Below the pieces are notes generated by a model. It was not told where the DNA came from and ran no database searches. It worked only from the letters and a program-made list of their open reading frames with translations. Of a stretch of 64,000 nucleotides of DNA, positions 16,621-25,888 are shown in pieces (position 1 is the stretch's first letter; each line of letters starts with the position of its first letter). Source of the DNA: JBOGNO01 sp050747245 (lineage in GTDB: Bacteria; Acidobacteriota; Terriglobia; Acidiferrales; UBA7541); contig JBOGNO010000005.1 of assembly GCA_050747245.1 (NCBI GenBank), positions 62,001-126,000 of the forward strand. The letters are read 5' to 3'. The position numbers and the translations under genes are program-made.

Positions 16621-17475
16621 GTGCTGCGAGTTCTTTCCACATATCGCTATGTCGACGAAGCGCTCAGCTTCGACGTGCTCGCGGCCATTGCGCGCGCGGG
16701 AATATCGCGCATCGAAATTTTCTGCGTGCAACGGCATTGGAACTATCGCAATCCCGAAACGGTGCGGACGCTGGCCGATTGGCTCGAAGAAAACCGGCTC
16801 ACGCTGCAATCGCTTCATTCACCGACGGAGCGCGACCTGGCCCCCGGACGCGAAAGCGGCGTGCCGCTGGCGATTTCCGAGCCCGAGCGCGTGCGGCGCA
16901 TTGACGCCGTGGATGAAATCAAGCGCGTGCTAGAAGTCGCCGAGCACATCCCCTTTCGCTTTCTCATCCAGCACATGGGCCACGGGCGGCTGGCGGCGGA
17001 TCAGCGTCGGCGGGACGCGGCGTTTAGCTCGCTCGAGCACCTCTCGATTTTTGCGCGGGAGCGCGGGGTGACCATCGCGCTCGAAAACACGCCAGGCGAA
17101 TTCACTTCGCCCGCGAGCCTCGTGCACTTTCTCGAGGAGACGCACCTGCGCGACGTGAAGCTGTGCTTCGACGCGGGGCATGCGCACATGGAGGACGGCG
17201 TCGCGGCCGGCTTCGAGGTTATGCGCAGCCGCATCGTTTCCGCACATCTACACGACAATCACGGACTGCGCGACGAGCATCTGCTGCCCTTCGAGGGCGA
17301 TATTGACTGGCAGAATTTCCTCCCCGAGCTCGCTGCGCTGGGCGGCGAATTCCCGGCAATGCTGGAATTGAAACGGCAGGCTTCGGGGGCGCCTTCGCTC
17401 GAACAGATTTTCGCCGCGTTCGGGAGGGTCGAAGAGCATTTCGTCCCGAAAGGCGCCACGGCCGCGGGAGACTGA
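16621..17475 (+). CDS. sugar phosphate isomerase/epimerase family (TIM barrel)
   Basis: A 284-residue xylose-isomerase-like (AP endonuclease 2 fold) barrel. The metal-ligand pattern is visible as ALENTP (Glu), LCFDAGHAHM (Asp, His), SAHLHDNHG (His) and MLELK (Glu). These proteins isomerise or epimerise sugars or related compounds. The GTG at 16621 is chosen as start because the typical N terminus LRVLSTYRY begins there; a TTG at 16588 would add 11 residues. It lies between ggt and asnS and ends 9 bases before asnS. Confidence 0.8.
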   Translation: MLRVLSTYRYVDEALSFDVLAAIARAGISRIEIFCVQRHWNYRNPETVRTLADWLEENRLTLQSLHSPTERDLAPGRESGVPLAISEPERVRRIDAVDEIKRVLEVAEHIPFRFLIQHMGHGRLAADQRRRDAAFSSLEHLSIFARERGVTIALENTPGEFTSPASLVHFLEETHLRDVKLCFDAGHAHMEDGVAAGFEVMRSRIVSAHLHDNHGLRDEHLLPFEGDIDWQNFLPELAALGGEFPAMLELKRQASGAPSLEQIFAAFGRVEEHFVPKGATAAGD

Positions 17476-17484
17476 TTTCAAACT

Positions 17485-18810
17485 ATGTCACAAAAAGCAC
17501 AGCCTTCGGCTCCGGTGGTAAGCATCGAATCGGTCAGCGCGCACGAAGGACGCAGCGTCACTTTGCGCGGCTGGCTCTATAACCTGCGCGAGTCCGGGAA
17601 GCTGCTCTTCCCCATTTTTCGCGACGGCACGGGAATCATTCAGGGAGTGGTGGCGCAGAAGGAACAGCCTGCGGCGTTCGACGCGATCAGAGGCCTCACT
17701 CAGGAATCCAGCGTGATTGTTACCGGCACGATTCATCGCGAGGCGCGCGCTCCCGGCGGATACGAAATTCGCCTCACCGCCATCGAAATCGTGGAGCGCG
17801 TGCCGGACGACACGCCCTATCCCCTTCAGCTGAAAGAGCACGGCGTGGATTTCCTGCTCGACCAGCGACACCTGTGGATCCGCACACCGCGACAGGCCGC
17901 GATCCTGCGCGTTCGCGCGCAGGCCATTCGCGCCGCACGCGATTTCATGGATAACAGCGGCTACACGCTGACCGATGCTCCCATTTTCACTCCGGCAGCC
18001 TGCGAGGGCACGACCACACTTTTCGGCGTGGATTATATTGACGACCAGAAGGCGTATCTCACCCAATCGGGGCAGCTGTACATGGAAGCAACGGCCGCGG
18101 CGCTCGGAAAGGTCTATTGTTTCGGGCCCACGTTTCGCGCGGAAAAATCGAAGACGCGGCGACACCTGACGGAATTCTGGATGCTCGAACCCGAGGCCGC
18201 TTTCGCGCACCTCGAGGACATGATGGAGCTCGGCGAAGGTCTGGTGTGCGCGATGGTGCAATCGGCGCTGAAAAATCGCGCGCGCGAGCTGGCCACGCTC
18301 GAGCGCGATACCGCGCAGCTGGAAAAAATCGCGCTACCGTTTCCGCGCATCTCCTACGACGAGGCCATCAGCGTCCTTCAAAAAAACGGCAACGCCGCAA
18401 AATGGGGCGACGATTTTGGCGGGGACGAGGAGACCATTCTCTCCAAGCAATTCGACCGGCCGGTGATGATTCATCGCTATCCGGCGGCGATTAAGGCTTT
18501 TTACATGGCCACCGATGCCGCGCGCCCGGAACTTTCGCTCAGCTTCGACATGATCGCGCCGCATGGCTACGGCGAAATCATCGGCGGCGGCGAGCGCCTT
18601 TCAAATTACGAGACTCTGTTGCGCCGGCTGCACGAACACAACTTGCCCGAGGAATCGTTCCAGTGGTATCTCGACCTGCGGCGCTACGGCGGCGTCCCGC
18701 ACGCCGGATTCGGCCTGGGCCTCGAACGCACGGTCGCGTGGATTTGCGGGGCGGAGCACATTCGCGAGGTCATCCCCTTCCCCCGCATGCTGTATCGCGT
18801 TTATCCTTAA
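17485..18810 (+). CDS. asnS: asparaginyl-tRNA synthetase
   Basis: A 441-residue class IIb synthetase that charges tRNA-Asn. The N-terminal OB-fold anticodon domain (residues about 15-115, with VTLRGWLYNLRESGK) is followed by the catalytic core: FTPAACEG, motif 2 as FRAEKSKTRRHLTEFWMLEPE, and motif 3 as GFGLGLERTVAWI near the C terminus. The Y-LTQSGQLYMEA stretch is typical. Length is usual. It starts 9 bases after the upstream isomerase gene. Confidence 0.93.
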   Translation: MSQKAQPSAPVVSIESVSAHEGRSVTLRGWLYNLRESGKLLFPIFRDGTGIIQGVVAQKEQPAAFDAIRGLTQESSVIVTGTIHREARAPGGYEIRLTAIEIVERVPDDTPYPLQLKEHGVDFLLDQRHLWIRTPRQAAILRVRAQAIRAARDFMDNSGYTLTDAPIFTPAACEGTTTLFGVDYIDDQKAYLTQSGQLYMEATAAALGKVYCFGPTFRAEKSKTRRHLTEFWMLEPEAAFAHLEDMMELGEGLVCAMVQSALKNRARELATLERDTAQLEKIALPFPRISYDEAISVLQKNGNAAKWGDDFGGDEETILSKQFDRPVMIHRYPAAIKAFYMATDAARPELSLSFDMIAPHGYGEIIGGGERLSNYETLLRRLHEHNLPEESFQWYLDLRRYGGVPHAGFGLGLERTVAWICGAEHIREVIPFPRMLYRVYP

Positions 18811-18853
18811 TGTTCATCTCCCATCGCCGGGGGGCGCCAAGGGGAGACATCCC

Positions 18854-19765
18854 ATGTCAGGGAAAATTCGCATCATCGGTGTGCCAATGGACCTGGGCGC
18901 CAGCCGTCGAGGCGTGGACATGGGGCCGTCGGCCCTGCGCGTCGCGGGACTCCAGGCGCGGCTGAAGCAGCTGGGCCATCAGGTCGAGGATATCGGCAAC
19001 ATCGTCGTGAAACAAGCCGAAGAGATGCACTACGGCGACAAGAAGGCCAAATATCTCGCCGAAATTGCGGAAACTTGCCGCGGCCTGATGGACATCACCC
19101 GCCGCACGCTCGATGAGGGCCTGATGCCGCTCGTGCTGGGTGGAGATCATTCCATCGCCGCGGGCAGCCTGGCGGGCGTGGCCGCTCATTTCCACGCGCA
19201 GTCCAAACGGGCGGGACTCGTGTGGCTCGACGCGCATGGCGACATGAATACTCCCGATTCATCTCCTTCCGGCAATGTGCACGGTATGCCGCTTGCTTCG
19301 GTGATCGGCCACGGGCCGCCCGAACTCACCGAGCTGGCCGGGTTCAAGCCCATGCTCGACGCGCACAGCGTGTGCCTGGTGGGAGTGCGCGACCTCGATT
19401 CGCGGGAGCGCCGCCTGATCAAAGAATCCGGCGTGCACGTCTTCACCATGCGCGATATTGACGAGCGCGGCATGCGCGAAGTGATGACCGAGGCGCTGCG
19501 CTTCGCGATGGACGACACCGCGGGCATCGCCGTCAGCCTGGACATGGATTTCGTCGAGCCTTCGGACGCGCCCGGCGTGGGCACGCCCGTCCGCGGGGGA
19601 GTCACGTACCGCGAAGCGCATCTCGCGCTCGAAATGATAGCCGATACGAAAGCCATGGCTTCTTTCGAGGTGGTGGAAATCAATCCGGTGATTGACCTTC
19701 ACAACAAGACTGCCACGCTGGGAGTCGAACTGGTTCTCTCCGGTCTGGGGAAAAAGATTCTCTAA
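18854..19765 (+). CDS. rocF: arginase (ureohydrolase family)
   Basis: A 303-residue enzyme that hydrolyses arginine to ornithine and urea. All manganese-binding motifs are present: GGDHSIAAGS, LDAHGDMNT (D-x-H-x-D) and SLDMDFVEPSDAPG (D-x-D). The start at 18854 is chosen because IRIIGVPMDLGASRRGVDMGPSA is the usual arginase opening and GGGGAGA lies upstream; longer frames run into asnS. The stop is directly followed by the ddl start, so the two are coupled. Agmatinase is a less likely alternative given the N terminus. Confidence 0.92.
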   Translation: MSGKIRIIGVPMDLGASRRGVDMGPSALRVAGLQARLKQLGHQVEDIGNIVVKQAEEMHYGDKKAKYLAEIAETCRGLMDITRRTLDEGLMPLVLGGDHSIAAGSLAGVAAHFHAQSKRAGLVWLDAHGDMNTPDSSPSGNVHGMPLASVIGHGPPELTELAGFKPMLDAHSVCLVGVRDLDSRERRLIKESGVHVFTMRDIDERGMREVMTEALRFAMDDTAGIAVSLDMDFVEPSDAPGVGTPVRGGVTYREAHLALEMIADTKAMASFEVVEINPVIDLHNKTATLGVELVLSGLGKKIL

Positions 19766-20899
19766 ATGAACACACAGAAACGATTGCGCGTGGGGGTGCT
19801 CTTTGGAGGCCGCTCTGGAGAGCACGAAGTTTCGCTGGCATCCGCCGCGACGGTGATCCGCGCGCTCGACCCCGAAAAATATGAAGCTGTGCCCATCGGC
19901 ATCAGCAAGGACGGTCGCTGGCTGGTCGGCTCGGGCGCGCAGAAAATGCTGCCGGAAATTCTGAAGAGCGGCGAGCGCGTCGTTCTACCTTCTGACCCGA
20001 GCGCCGCGGCGCTGGTTCCCCTCGCGCCTTCGGCTTCGGTTCCTACCGTCCGCGTGGACGTGATTTTTCCTGTCCTGCACGGCACGTTCGGCGAGGACGG
20101 CACGGTGCAGGGATTGCTCGAACTTGCCGGCTTACCTTACGTCGGCGCGGGAGTGCTGGCGTCCGCTGTGGGCATGGACAAAGACGTCCAGAAACGCCTA
20201 TTCGAGCAGGCCAAGCTGCCCATCGTGCCGTTTCTGGCCGTCCCGCGCGCGCAATGGGAGCGCGCTCCCGCGGAAGTTCTTTCCGCGGTGAAAAAGAAAT
20301 TCCAATTCCCGGTTTTCGTTAAGCCCGCCACGCTCGGCTCCTCTGTGGGCATGAGCAAGGTGCACGACGCGCCGGAACTTTCGAGCGCGCTCAATCTGGC
20401 CGCAGAGTTCGCGCTGAAAATCATCGTGGAGCGGGCCATCAGCGGCCGCGAAATCGAGGTCTCCGTACTCGGAAATGACGACCCGCAGGCTTCCGTTCCC
20501 GGAGAGATTCTCTCACATCGCGAATTTTACGATTACACGGCTAAATATCTCGAAGAAGGCACCGAGCTGGTGATCCCCGCGAAGCTCACCAAGGAACAGA
20601 CCGCCGTTTTTCAGGATTACGCGATCCGCGCTTTCCGGGCGATTGAGTGCACAGGAATGGCGCGATGCGATTTCTTCCTCGAAAATAAGACTTCCAAGAT
20701 ATACGTCAACGAACTCAACACCATTCCCGGCTTCACGTCCATCAGCATGTATCCCAAGATGTGGGAAGCCAGCGGCGTTTCCTATACCGAGCTGATTAAC
20801 CGGCTGATCGAGCTGGCGCTCGAAGTGCACCGCGAAAAGTCCCGCACAAAATATTCCATCGAGCTTCCATCCGGCCCCGGCGGCGCGCTGGAATCCTGA
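19766..20899 (+). CDS. ddl: D-alanine--D-alanine ligase
   Basis: A 377-residue ATP-grasp ligase that makes the D-Ala-D-Ala dipeptide of peptidoglycan. The N-terminal LFGGRSGEHEVSL, the ATP-grasp loop TLGSSVGMSKV, REIEVSVLGN, and the magnesium site VNELNTIPGFTSISMYPKMWEASG are all present. The ATG directly abuts the arginase stop codon (TAAATG), implying translational coupling. Cytoplasmic. Confidence 0.95.
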   Translation: MNTQKRLRVGVLFGGRSGEHEVSLASAATVIRALDPEKYEAVPIGISKDGRWLVGSGAQKMLPEILKSGERVVLPSDPSAAALVPLAPSASVPTVRVDVIFPVLHGTFGEDGTVQGLLELAGLPYVGAGVLASAVGMDKDVQKRLFEQAKLPIVPFLAVPRAQWERAPAEVLSAVKKKFQFPVFVKPATLGSSVGMSKVHDAPELSSALNLAAEFALKIIVERAISGREIEVSVLGNDDPQASVPGEILSHREFYDYTAKYLEEGTELVIPAKLTKEQTAVFQDYAIRAFRAIECTGMARCDFFLENKTSKIYVNELNTIPGFTSISMYPKMWEASGVSYTELINRLIELALEVHREKSRTKYSIELPSGPGGALES

Positions 20900-20963
20900 C
20901 GGCTGCGCTTTGCATCCGATTCAATGGCCTCCAATCCAGCAGGGGTAGAGTCTCTTTTCCTGG

Positions 20964-20992
20964 TTGACAAGTCCAGCGAGCACGAATAAACT
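20964..20992 (+). promoter_or_regulatory. promoter of the efflux operon
   Basis: TTGACA, a 17-base spacer and TAAACT, about 44 bases before the start at 21036. Confidence 0.6.
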
Positions 20993-21004
20993 AAACAGTT
21001 GGTT
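20989..21004 (+). promoter_or_regulatory. putative TetR operator
   Basis: AACTAAACAGTTGGTT, an imperfect inverted repeat (AACtAAa-CA-GTTgGTT) overlapping the -10 element and start point. A TetR-family gene is the second gene of this operon, so autoregulation is likely. Confidence 0.5.
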
Positions 21005-21035
21005 AAATAAACCACGCCCGGCACAGGAGGCACTC

Positions 21036-22022
21036 ATGGAATACCGGCGGCTTGGCCGCAGCGCCCTTATTACTCCCGCACTGGGACTCGGATGCATGGG
21101 CATGTCCGACTTCTACGGCCCTCGTGATGAAAAGGAGTCCCTCGCCACCCTGCACCGCTCCCTCGAACTTGGCTTCAACTTTCTAGATACCGCCGACGTC
21201 TACGGCCTGGGCCACAATGAGGAACTGCTCGGCCGTTTCCTCCAGGGGCGGCGACACGAGGTCATCCTCGCTACCAAATTCGGCATTGTCCGCAAACCCG
21301 ACGGAACGTTTGTCGGCGTCAACGGCCATCCCGAATACGTGCGGTCGGCTTGTGAAGCAAGCCTGCGCCGCCTGAAAGTCTCCTCGATTGATCTGTACTA
21401 TCTGCACCGCGTGGATCCGAATGTTGCGATCGAAGAAACCGTCGGCGCCATGGCGCAGCTCGTCACGGAAGGCAAGGTTCGTTTTCTCGGCCTTTCAGAA
21501 ACCTCGGCGGCGACTCTTCGCCGCGCCCATCGCACGCATCCGATCGCCGCTCTGCAGTCCGAGTACTCGCTGTGGTCGCGCGATCCTGAGGACGAGATTC
21601 TTCCGGTATGCCGCGAGCTGGGCGTTGGTTTCGTCGCCTACAGCCCGCTGGGCCGCGGGTTTCTCACCGGCCAGATCCGGCGGTTCGAGGATTTCGCGCC
21701 GGATGATTATCGCCGCAATTCACCGCGATTTCAGGGCGAGAATTTTCATCGCAACCTGCAACTGGTCGAACGCATCGTGGGGCTGGCGCGCGAAAAAAAT
21801 TGCCGGCCTTCGCAACTGGCGCTCGCATGGCTGCTCGCTCAGGGAGAGGACATCGTGCCCATTCCCGGCACCAAGCGGCGCTCTTATCTCGAGGAAAATG
21901 CCGCCGCGCTCGGCGTGAAGCTGTCGGCATCGGACCTGGCGCGCATCGCGGAGGTGGCTTCCAAGGGCGCCGTGGCGGGCGCGCGCTACACCGAAGCCAT
22001 GATGGCGCGCGTGAATCTCTAG
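21036..22022 (+). CDS. aldo/keto reductase
   Basis: A 328-residue NADPH-dependent reductase of the aldo/keto reductase barrel family, closest in pattern to the YajO/Tas-type enzymes. The catalytic tetrad is visible: Asp in FLDTADVYG, Tyr of the same motif, Lys in LATKFG and His in YYLHRVDP. The NADP-binding C terminus has PIPGTKRRSYLEEN. The ATG at 21036 has AGGAGG 8 bases upstream. It is first in the operon with tetR and the efflux genes, suggesting a role in detoxifying a reactive carbonyl that the system also exports; that is inference. Confidence 0.9.
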   Translation: MEYRRLGRSALITPALGLGCMGMSDFYGPRDEKESLATLHRSLELGFNFLDTADVYGLGHNEELLGRFLQGRRHEVILATKFGIVRKPDGTFVGVNGHPEYVRSACEASLRRLKVSSIDLYYLHRVDPNVAIEETVGAMAQLVTEGKVRFLGLSETSAATLRRAHRTHPIAALQSEYSLWSRDPEDEILPVCRELGVGFVAYSPLGRGFLTGQIRRFEDFAPDDYRRNSPRFQGENFHRNLQLVERIVGLAREKNCRPSQLALAWLLAQGEDIVPIPGTKRRSYLEENAAALGVKLSASDLARIAEVASKGAVAGARYTEAMMARVNL

Positions 22023-22032
22023 CGATTAAACC

Positions 22033-22671
22033 ATGCCACGCGGCCGCAAGAAAATCGCGCATCCCGAAGCCGCCCGCCGCATTCTGGCCGCGGCCGAGCG
22101 CATCTTCGCAGCCGAAGGGCTGGCCGGCGCGCGCACCGATGAAATCGCCGCCGCCGCCCGCGTGAATAAGGCCATGCTCTATTATTATTTCGGCGACAAG
22201 GAGCGCCTGTACCGCGCCGTCCTCGAAAATTTGATCCTCCAGCTTAGCGCCTCCGTTGAAGCAGCCTCCACGCACGTCGATTCTCCGCGCGGGCAACTTC
22301 TTGCATTTCTCGATGCATATTTCGAATTCCTTGCCGGCCATCCCGCCTATCCTCGGCTTATCCAGCGTGAAACGATGCGCTCCGGCGGACATCTCGACTG
22401 GATTGTCCGCGATTTCTTTCGCCCTTCTCACCAGCGCATGGTGCGGCTCATCGAACGAGGCATCCGAAAACGCGAATTCCGCCGCGTGGACGCCCACCAC
22501 GCCGTCTTCACCATTATTTCCATGTGCGTCTTTTATTTTTCTGCGGCCCCGGTGCTGAGCCGTGTCATGCGCCGCGACACGCTGCGACCGGAATCCGTGG
22601 CGGCGCGCCGGCGCGCGGTGCTCGATTTCATTTCTCACGGCCTTTTCGTGAACCACGCGAGGAGCGCATGA
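22033..22671 (+). CDS. TetR/AcrR family transcriptional regulator
   Basis: A 212-residue repressor. The N-terminal helix-turn-helix is clear: ILAAAERIFAAEGLAGARTDEIAAAARVNKAMLYYYFGDKE-type pattern at residues about 16-55, typical of TetR proteins. The C-terminal ligand domain is helical. It lies 10 bases after the reductase gene and overlaps the HlyD gene by ATGA, so it is made together with the efflux pump it probably controls through the inverted repeat at 20989-21004. Confidence 0.9.
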   Translation: MPRGRKKIAHPEAARRILAAAERIFAAEGLAGARTDEIAAAARVNKAMLYYYFGDKERLYRAVLENLILQLSASVEAASTHVDSPRGQLLAFLDAYFEFLAGHPAYPRLIQRETMRSGGHLDWIVRDFFRPSHQRMVRLIERGIRKREFRRVDAHHAVFTIISMCVFYFSAAPVLSRVMRRDTLRPESVAARRRAVLDFISHGLFVNHARSA

Positions 22672-23750
22672 GCGGCAAGAAATTTTTCACATTTCTCGGC
22701 ATCGTCTTTCTGATCGTGCTGGTGATCTACCTTTTTACGACGCCACGCGGCAAGGAGATCCCGCTTATTGGCGTTGTGGATGGCAACGAGGTGGTGGTCA
22801 GTCCGCAGATTACGGGCCGCATGATTCGCCTCTATGTGGATGAGGGCGACTCCGTCCACCAGGGACAGCTTATTGCCCAGCTCGATCCCGCCGAACTGCA
22901 GGCTGCGGTGGCCTCCGACGACGCCAACATCCACAGCTTTGAAGCCAAGATTGCCGAGGAACTGCACACTCGTACTTTCACAGATGACCAGACTGGCGCG
23001 GCTCTCTCGCAGGCCCGCGCCATGCTAGTTTCCACGCACGCGCAACTGGATATGGCGCGGGCCACGCTCTGGCGCGACCAGCAAAATACCGCGCGCACAA
23101 TTGGCCTCTTCGAAAGCGGCATCGCTTCGGCCCAGGATCGCGATACGGCAAAAGCCACGCTCCAGGCCAGCGAGGCCAATGTGAAGTCCCTCGAAGAGCA
23201 GGTGCGCGCGCAGGAAGCCGCCGTAGGCGTCTCGGAAGCAAATCGCAAACAGATTGACGTGGTTTCGAGCGAAGTTGTTTCTCTTCGAGCGCAGCTCGCT
23301 CAGGCCCTGGCGCAAAAGCAGCAAATCGAAACGCAGCTCGGCTACACGCAAATTTATTCGCCGCTCGACGGCGTGGTCTCCGTCCGCGCTTCGAAACAAG
23401 GCGAAGTGGTGCAGCAGGGCGCGCCCATCGTCGTCATCGTGGATGTGGATCATCTCTGGGTCCACGCCGAGGTCGAGGAGAGCTACGTGGACTCCATCAC
23501 ATTCGGCCAAAAGCTTCGCGTGCAGCTTCCCTCAGGCGACGCGCTCGAAGGGACAGTGTTCTTCAAAGGCGTCGAGAGCGATTTTGCCACGCAGCGCGAC
23601 GTCAGCCGCACCAAGCGCGACATCAAGACTTTTGCCATCAAGGTCGCACTCCCCAATTCCGGCCATCGTCTTTTTACCGGCATGACCGCTACCGTGCTCC
23701 TACCACCTCCGCCATCGCATTCGCACTGGTGGAATCTAGGCTCCTCGTGA
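22668..23750 (+). CDS. HlyD-family efflux adaptor (membrane fusion protein)
   Basis: A 360-residue periplasmic adaptor anchored by one N-terminal membrane helix (residues about 5-25). The biotinyl-lipoyl-like halves are visible (VVVSPQITGRMIRLYVDEGDSV and IYSPLDGVVSVRASKQGEVV), separated by a long coiled coil (about residues 75-215) and followed by a beta-barrel. The start at 22668 overlaps the tetR stop (ATGA) and has GGAG upstream. It would connect the ABC pump to an outer-membrane channel, which is not encoded in this operon. Confidence 0.9.
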   Translation: MSGKKFFTFLGIVFLIVLVIYLFTTPRGKEIPLIGVVDGNEVVVSPQITGRMIRLYVDEGDSVHQGQLIAQLDPAELQAAVASDDANIHSFEAKIAEELHTRTFTDDQTGAALSQARAMLVSTHAQLDMARATLWRDQQNTARTIGLFESGIASAQDRDTAKATLQASEANVKSLEEQVRAQEAAVGVSEANRKQIDVVSSEVVSLRAQLAQALAQKQQIETQLGYTQIYSPLDGVVSVRASKQGEVVQQGAPIVVIVDVDHLWVHAEVEESYVDSITFGQKLRVQLPSGDALEGTVFFKGVESDFATQRDVSRTKRDIKTFAIKVALPNSGHRLFTGMTATVLLPPPPSHSHWWNLGSS

Positions 23751-23765
23751 GGATTCGGGTGCGTG

Positions 23766-24749
23766 ATGAACGCGATTGAAGTAGATCACCTCACGAAACA
23801 ATTCGGCGACCTCATCGCCGTCAATGACGTCAGCTTCAGTGTTTCCGACGGCGAGCTCTTCGGGCTCCTCGGCCCGAATGGCGCAGGCAAGACCACACTC
23901 ATCCGCATGCTGACCACGCTCACGCCGCCGACTTCCGGCGACGCCCGGATCGCCGGGCACGACATCGTGTCCGACGCCAATGGAGTCCGCCATGCCATCG
24001 GCGTCATCCCGCAGGCGCTTACGTCCGACCCGGAAATGACCGCCGAAGAAAATATGGTGATTCACGCGCGACTGTATGGCGTGCCCTCCGCCGGCCGCGA
24101 CCGTCTGATTTCCGAACTTCTGGAATCCGTGGACCTCACGAAATTTCGCCGCACGCTGGTGCGCAATTTTTCCGGCGGAATGCGTCGCCGCCTGGAAATC
24201 GCCCGCGGCCTGGTCCATTCGCCCAAAATTCTATTCCTCGACGAGCCCACCACGGGCCTCGACCCGGTTTCCCGCGCCAACGTCTGGGAGATGATTCGAC
24301 GCCTGCAGGAATCCGCGGGGCTCACCATTCTTCTTACGACGCATTACATGGACGAAGCCGACAGGCTGTGCTCACGCATCGCCATCGTGGACCACGGGCG
24401 CCTCGTCGCTCTGGATTCCCCCGCGCGGCTGAAAGACAGCGTTCCGGGCAACGACGTGGTGGAAGCAGAATTCGAGCGCGCGCCGGCGGACTGGCTCGAC
24501 CAACTCAAAGCGCTGCCGCAGGCGGCCAGCGTTTCGCGGCGTGACGGCGTCGTGCACATCACCTCGCACGATGGACCGGCCACGGTCGCCGGTTTGATGG
24601 AGCTCGCCCGCGCGCGCAACGTTTCCGTCCGCAAAGTCATCGTGCAGAGCACCACGCTCGACGACGTCTTTTTGCACTACACGGGCAACCAGCTTCGCGA
24701 TACCGAACATGCGGCAAATACTTATGACGTCAGCCACCTTTATCGCTGA
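23766..24749 (+). CDS. ABC transporter ATPase (DrrA-like)
   Basis: A 327-residue ATPase. Walker A GPNGAGKTT, signature FSGGMRRRLEIA, Walker B ILFLDEPTTGLDP and the switch His in LTTHYMDEA are present in order. The C-terminal domain of about 90 residues is typical of the DrrA/NodI type drug and polysaccharide exporters. It couples to the ABC-2 permease that follows 9 bases later. ATG at 23766 preferred over the GTG three bases upstream. Confidence 0.92.
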   Translation: MNAIEVDHLTKQFGDLIAVNDVSFSVSDGELFGLLGPNGAGKTTLIRMLTTLTPPTSGDARIAGHDIVSDANGVRHAIGVIPQALTSDPEMTAEENMVIHARLYGVPSAGRDRLISELLESVDLTKFRRTLVRNFSGGMRRRLEIARGLVHSPKILFLDEPTTGLDPVSRANVWEMIRRLQESAGLTILLTTHYMDEADRLCSRIAIVDHGRLVALDSPARLKDSVPGNDVVEAEFERAPADWLDQLKALPQAASVSRRDGVVHITSHDGPATVAGLMELARARNVSVRKVIVQSTTLDDVFLHYTGNQLRDTEHAANTYDVSHLYR

Positions 24750-24758
24750 GGCGCGCCC

Positions 24759-25877
24759 GTGACCTTCGGCAGGATCGCGGCGCTCATCGAGCGCGACATG
24801 CGCAAATTCTTCCGCAGCCCCGCGCTGATGATGAGCTCCATGGTGTTTCCCCTCATGCAGCTGGTTGTGCTGGGCTACGCCTTCGGCGGAAAAATCAAGA
24901 ACGTCACCGTCGCCGTCGTGGACCGCGACCATTCTGTCGAGTCCCGGCAAGTGCGCGAAATGATTGCCGGCATCGAGCAGGGGCCGCACACTTTCCGCGT
25001 CGAGGAGTACTCTTCTCTTCCCGACGCGCTCCAGGATCTCCGCACCGGACTGGTACGCGCTGTGATTGATATACCCCAGGATTTTTCACGCCGCGTTTAC
25101 CATCAAAATCACCCGCGCATCGCCTTCACCGAGGACAATACGGACCAGTTCATTTCCAGTTCTCTGCTCGAGCGCGTGCAGCAAATGGTGGACCAGATGA
25201 ACGCTCCGGTCGTCACGCCGCGCCTCCCCACGCAGGTTGAGCTTGACGTCGTCGAGATGTATCCCTACATCGAATACATCAAATATCTCCTTGCCGGCTC
25301 CATCTCGCTCGCGATTTTCGTCGTCGCCATGATTGGCGGCGGCATCACTTTCATTGACGACAAGGCTCGCGGACTCCACGAAGGCTATCTCATCACGCCG
25401 ATCGGAAAGACAGAACTGGTGATGGGACTTGTCGGCTCCGGGGCCATCAAAGGACTGATGGCCGGAATGGTCCTCACGCTTTTGGGTGGCTTGATCGCCG
25501 GAATTCCCGACCTCTGGAATCCCCTGCGGCTGTTGTATCTGGCCCTGGTCGTCACCGTTGGCTCGGTGGCCATGATCAGCTTCATGTTTTTGCTGATGGT
25601 GCGCGTGGATGATCCGCTCGTGCCGCGCGCCATTTTTGGCGTACTCAATACCCTGCTTTTTTTTCCTTCCGGCGCAATTTATCCCGTGGAGGCCTTTCCG
25701 GTCTGGCTGCGCTGGATTTCTATCGTGGACCCCTTCACTTATACGGTCCACGCCCTGCGAAACCTCACACTCAAGAGCACCGGCATTGAAGGCATCTACA
25801 AAGACGTGATAGTTTTGACGTTGTTCTCGTTGCTGATGATCTCGGGCTGCATCGCGCTGTTTAAGCGCCAGCTCTGA
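24759..25877 (+). CDS. ABC-2 type transporter permease
   Basis: A 372-residue permease with one N-terminal membrane helix, a periplasmic domain of about 150 residues (VAVVDRDHSVESRQVREMI and so on), and five C-terminal helices, as in YhhJ/DrrB-type exporters. The family segment LRWISIVDPFTYTVHALRNL lies near the end. GTG start. Partner of the preceding ATPase and the HlyD adaptor; probably exports a drug or lipid-like compound. Confidence 0.9.
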   Translation: MTFGRIAALIERDMRKFFRSPALMMSSMVFPLMQLVVLGYAFGGKIKNVTVAVVDRDHSVESRQVREMIAGIEQGPHTFRVEEYSSLPDALQDLRTGLVRAVIDIPQDFSRRVYHQNHPRIAFTEDNTDQFISSSLLERVQQMVDQMNAPVVTPRLPTQVELDVVEMYPYIEYIKYLLAGSISLAIFVVAMIGGGITFIDDKARGLHEGYLITPIGKTELVMGLVGSGAIKGLMAGMVLTLLGGLIAGIPDLWNPLRLLYLALVVTVGSVAMISFMFLLMVRVDDPLVPRAIFGVLNTLLFFPSGAIYPVEAFPVWLRWISIVDPFTYTVHALRNLTLKSTGIEGIYKDVIVLTLFSLLMISGCIALFKRQL

Positions 25878-25888
25878 AGGAGATTTGC

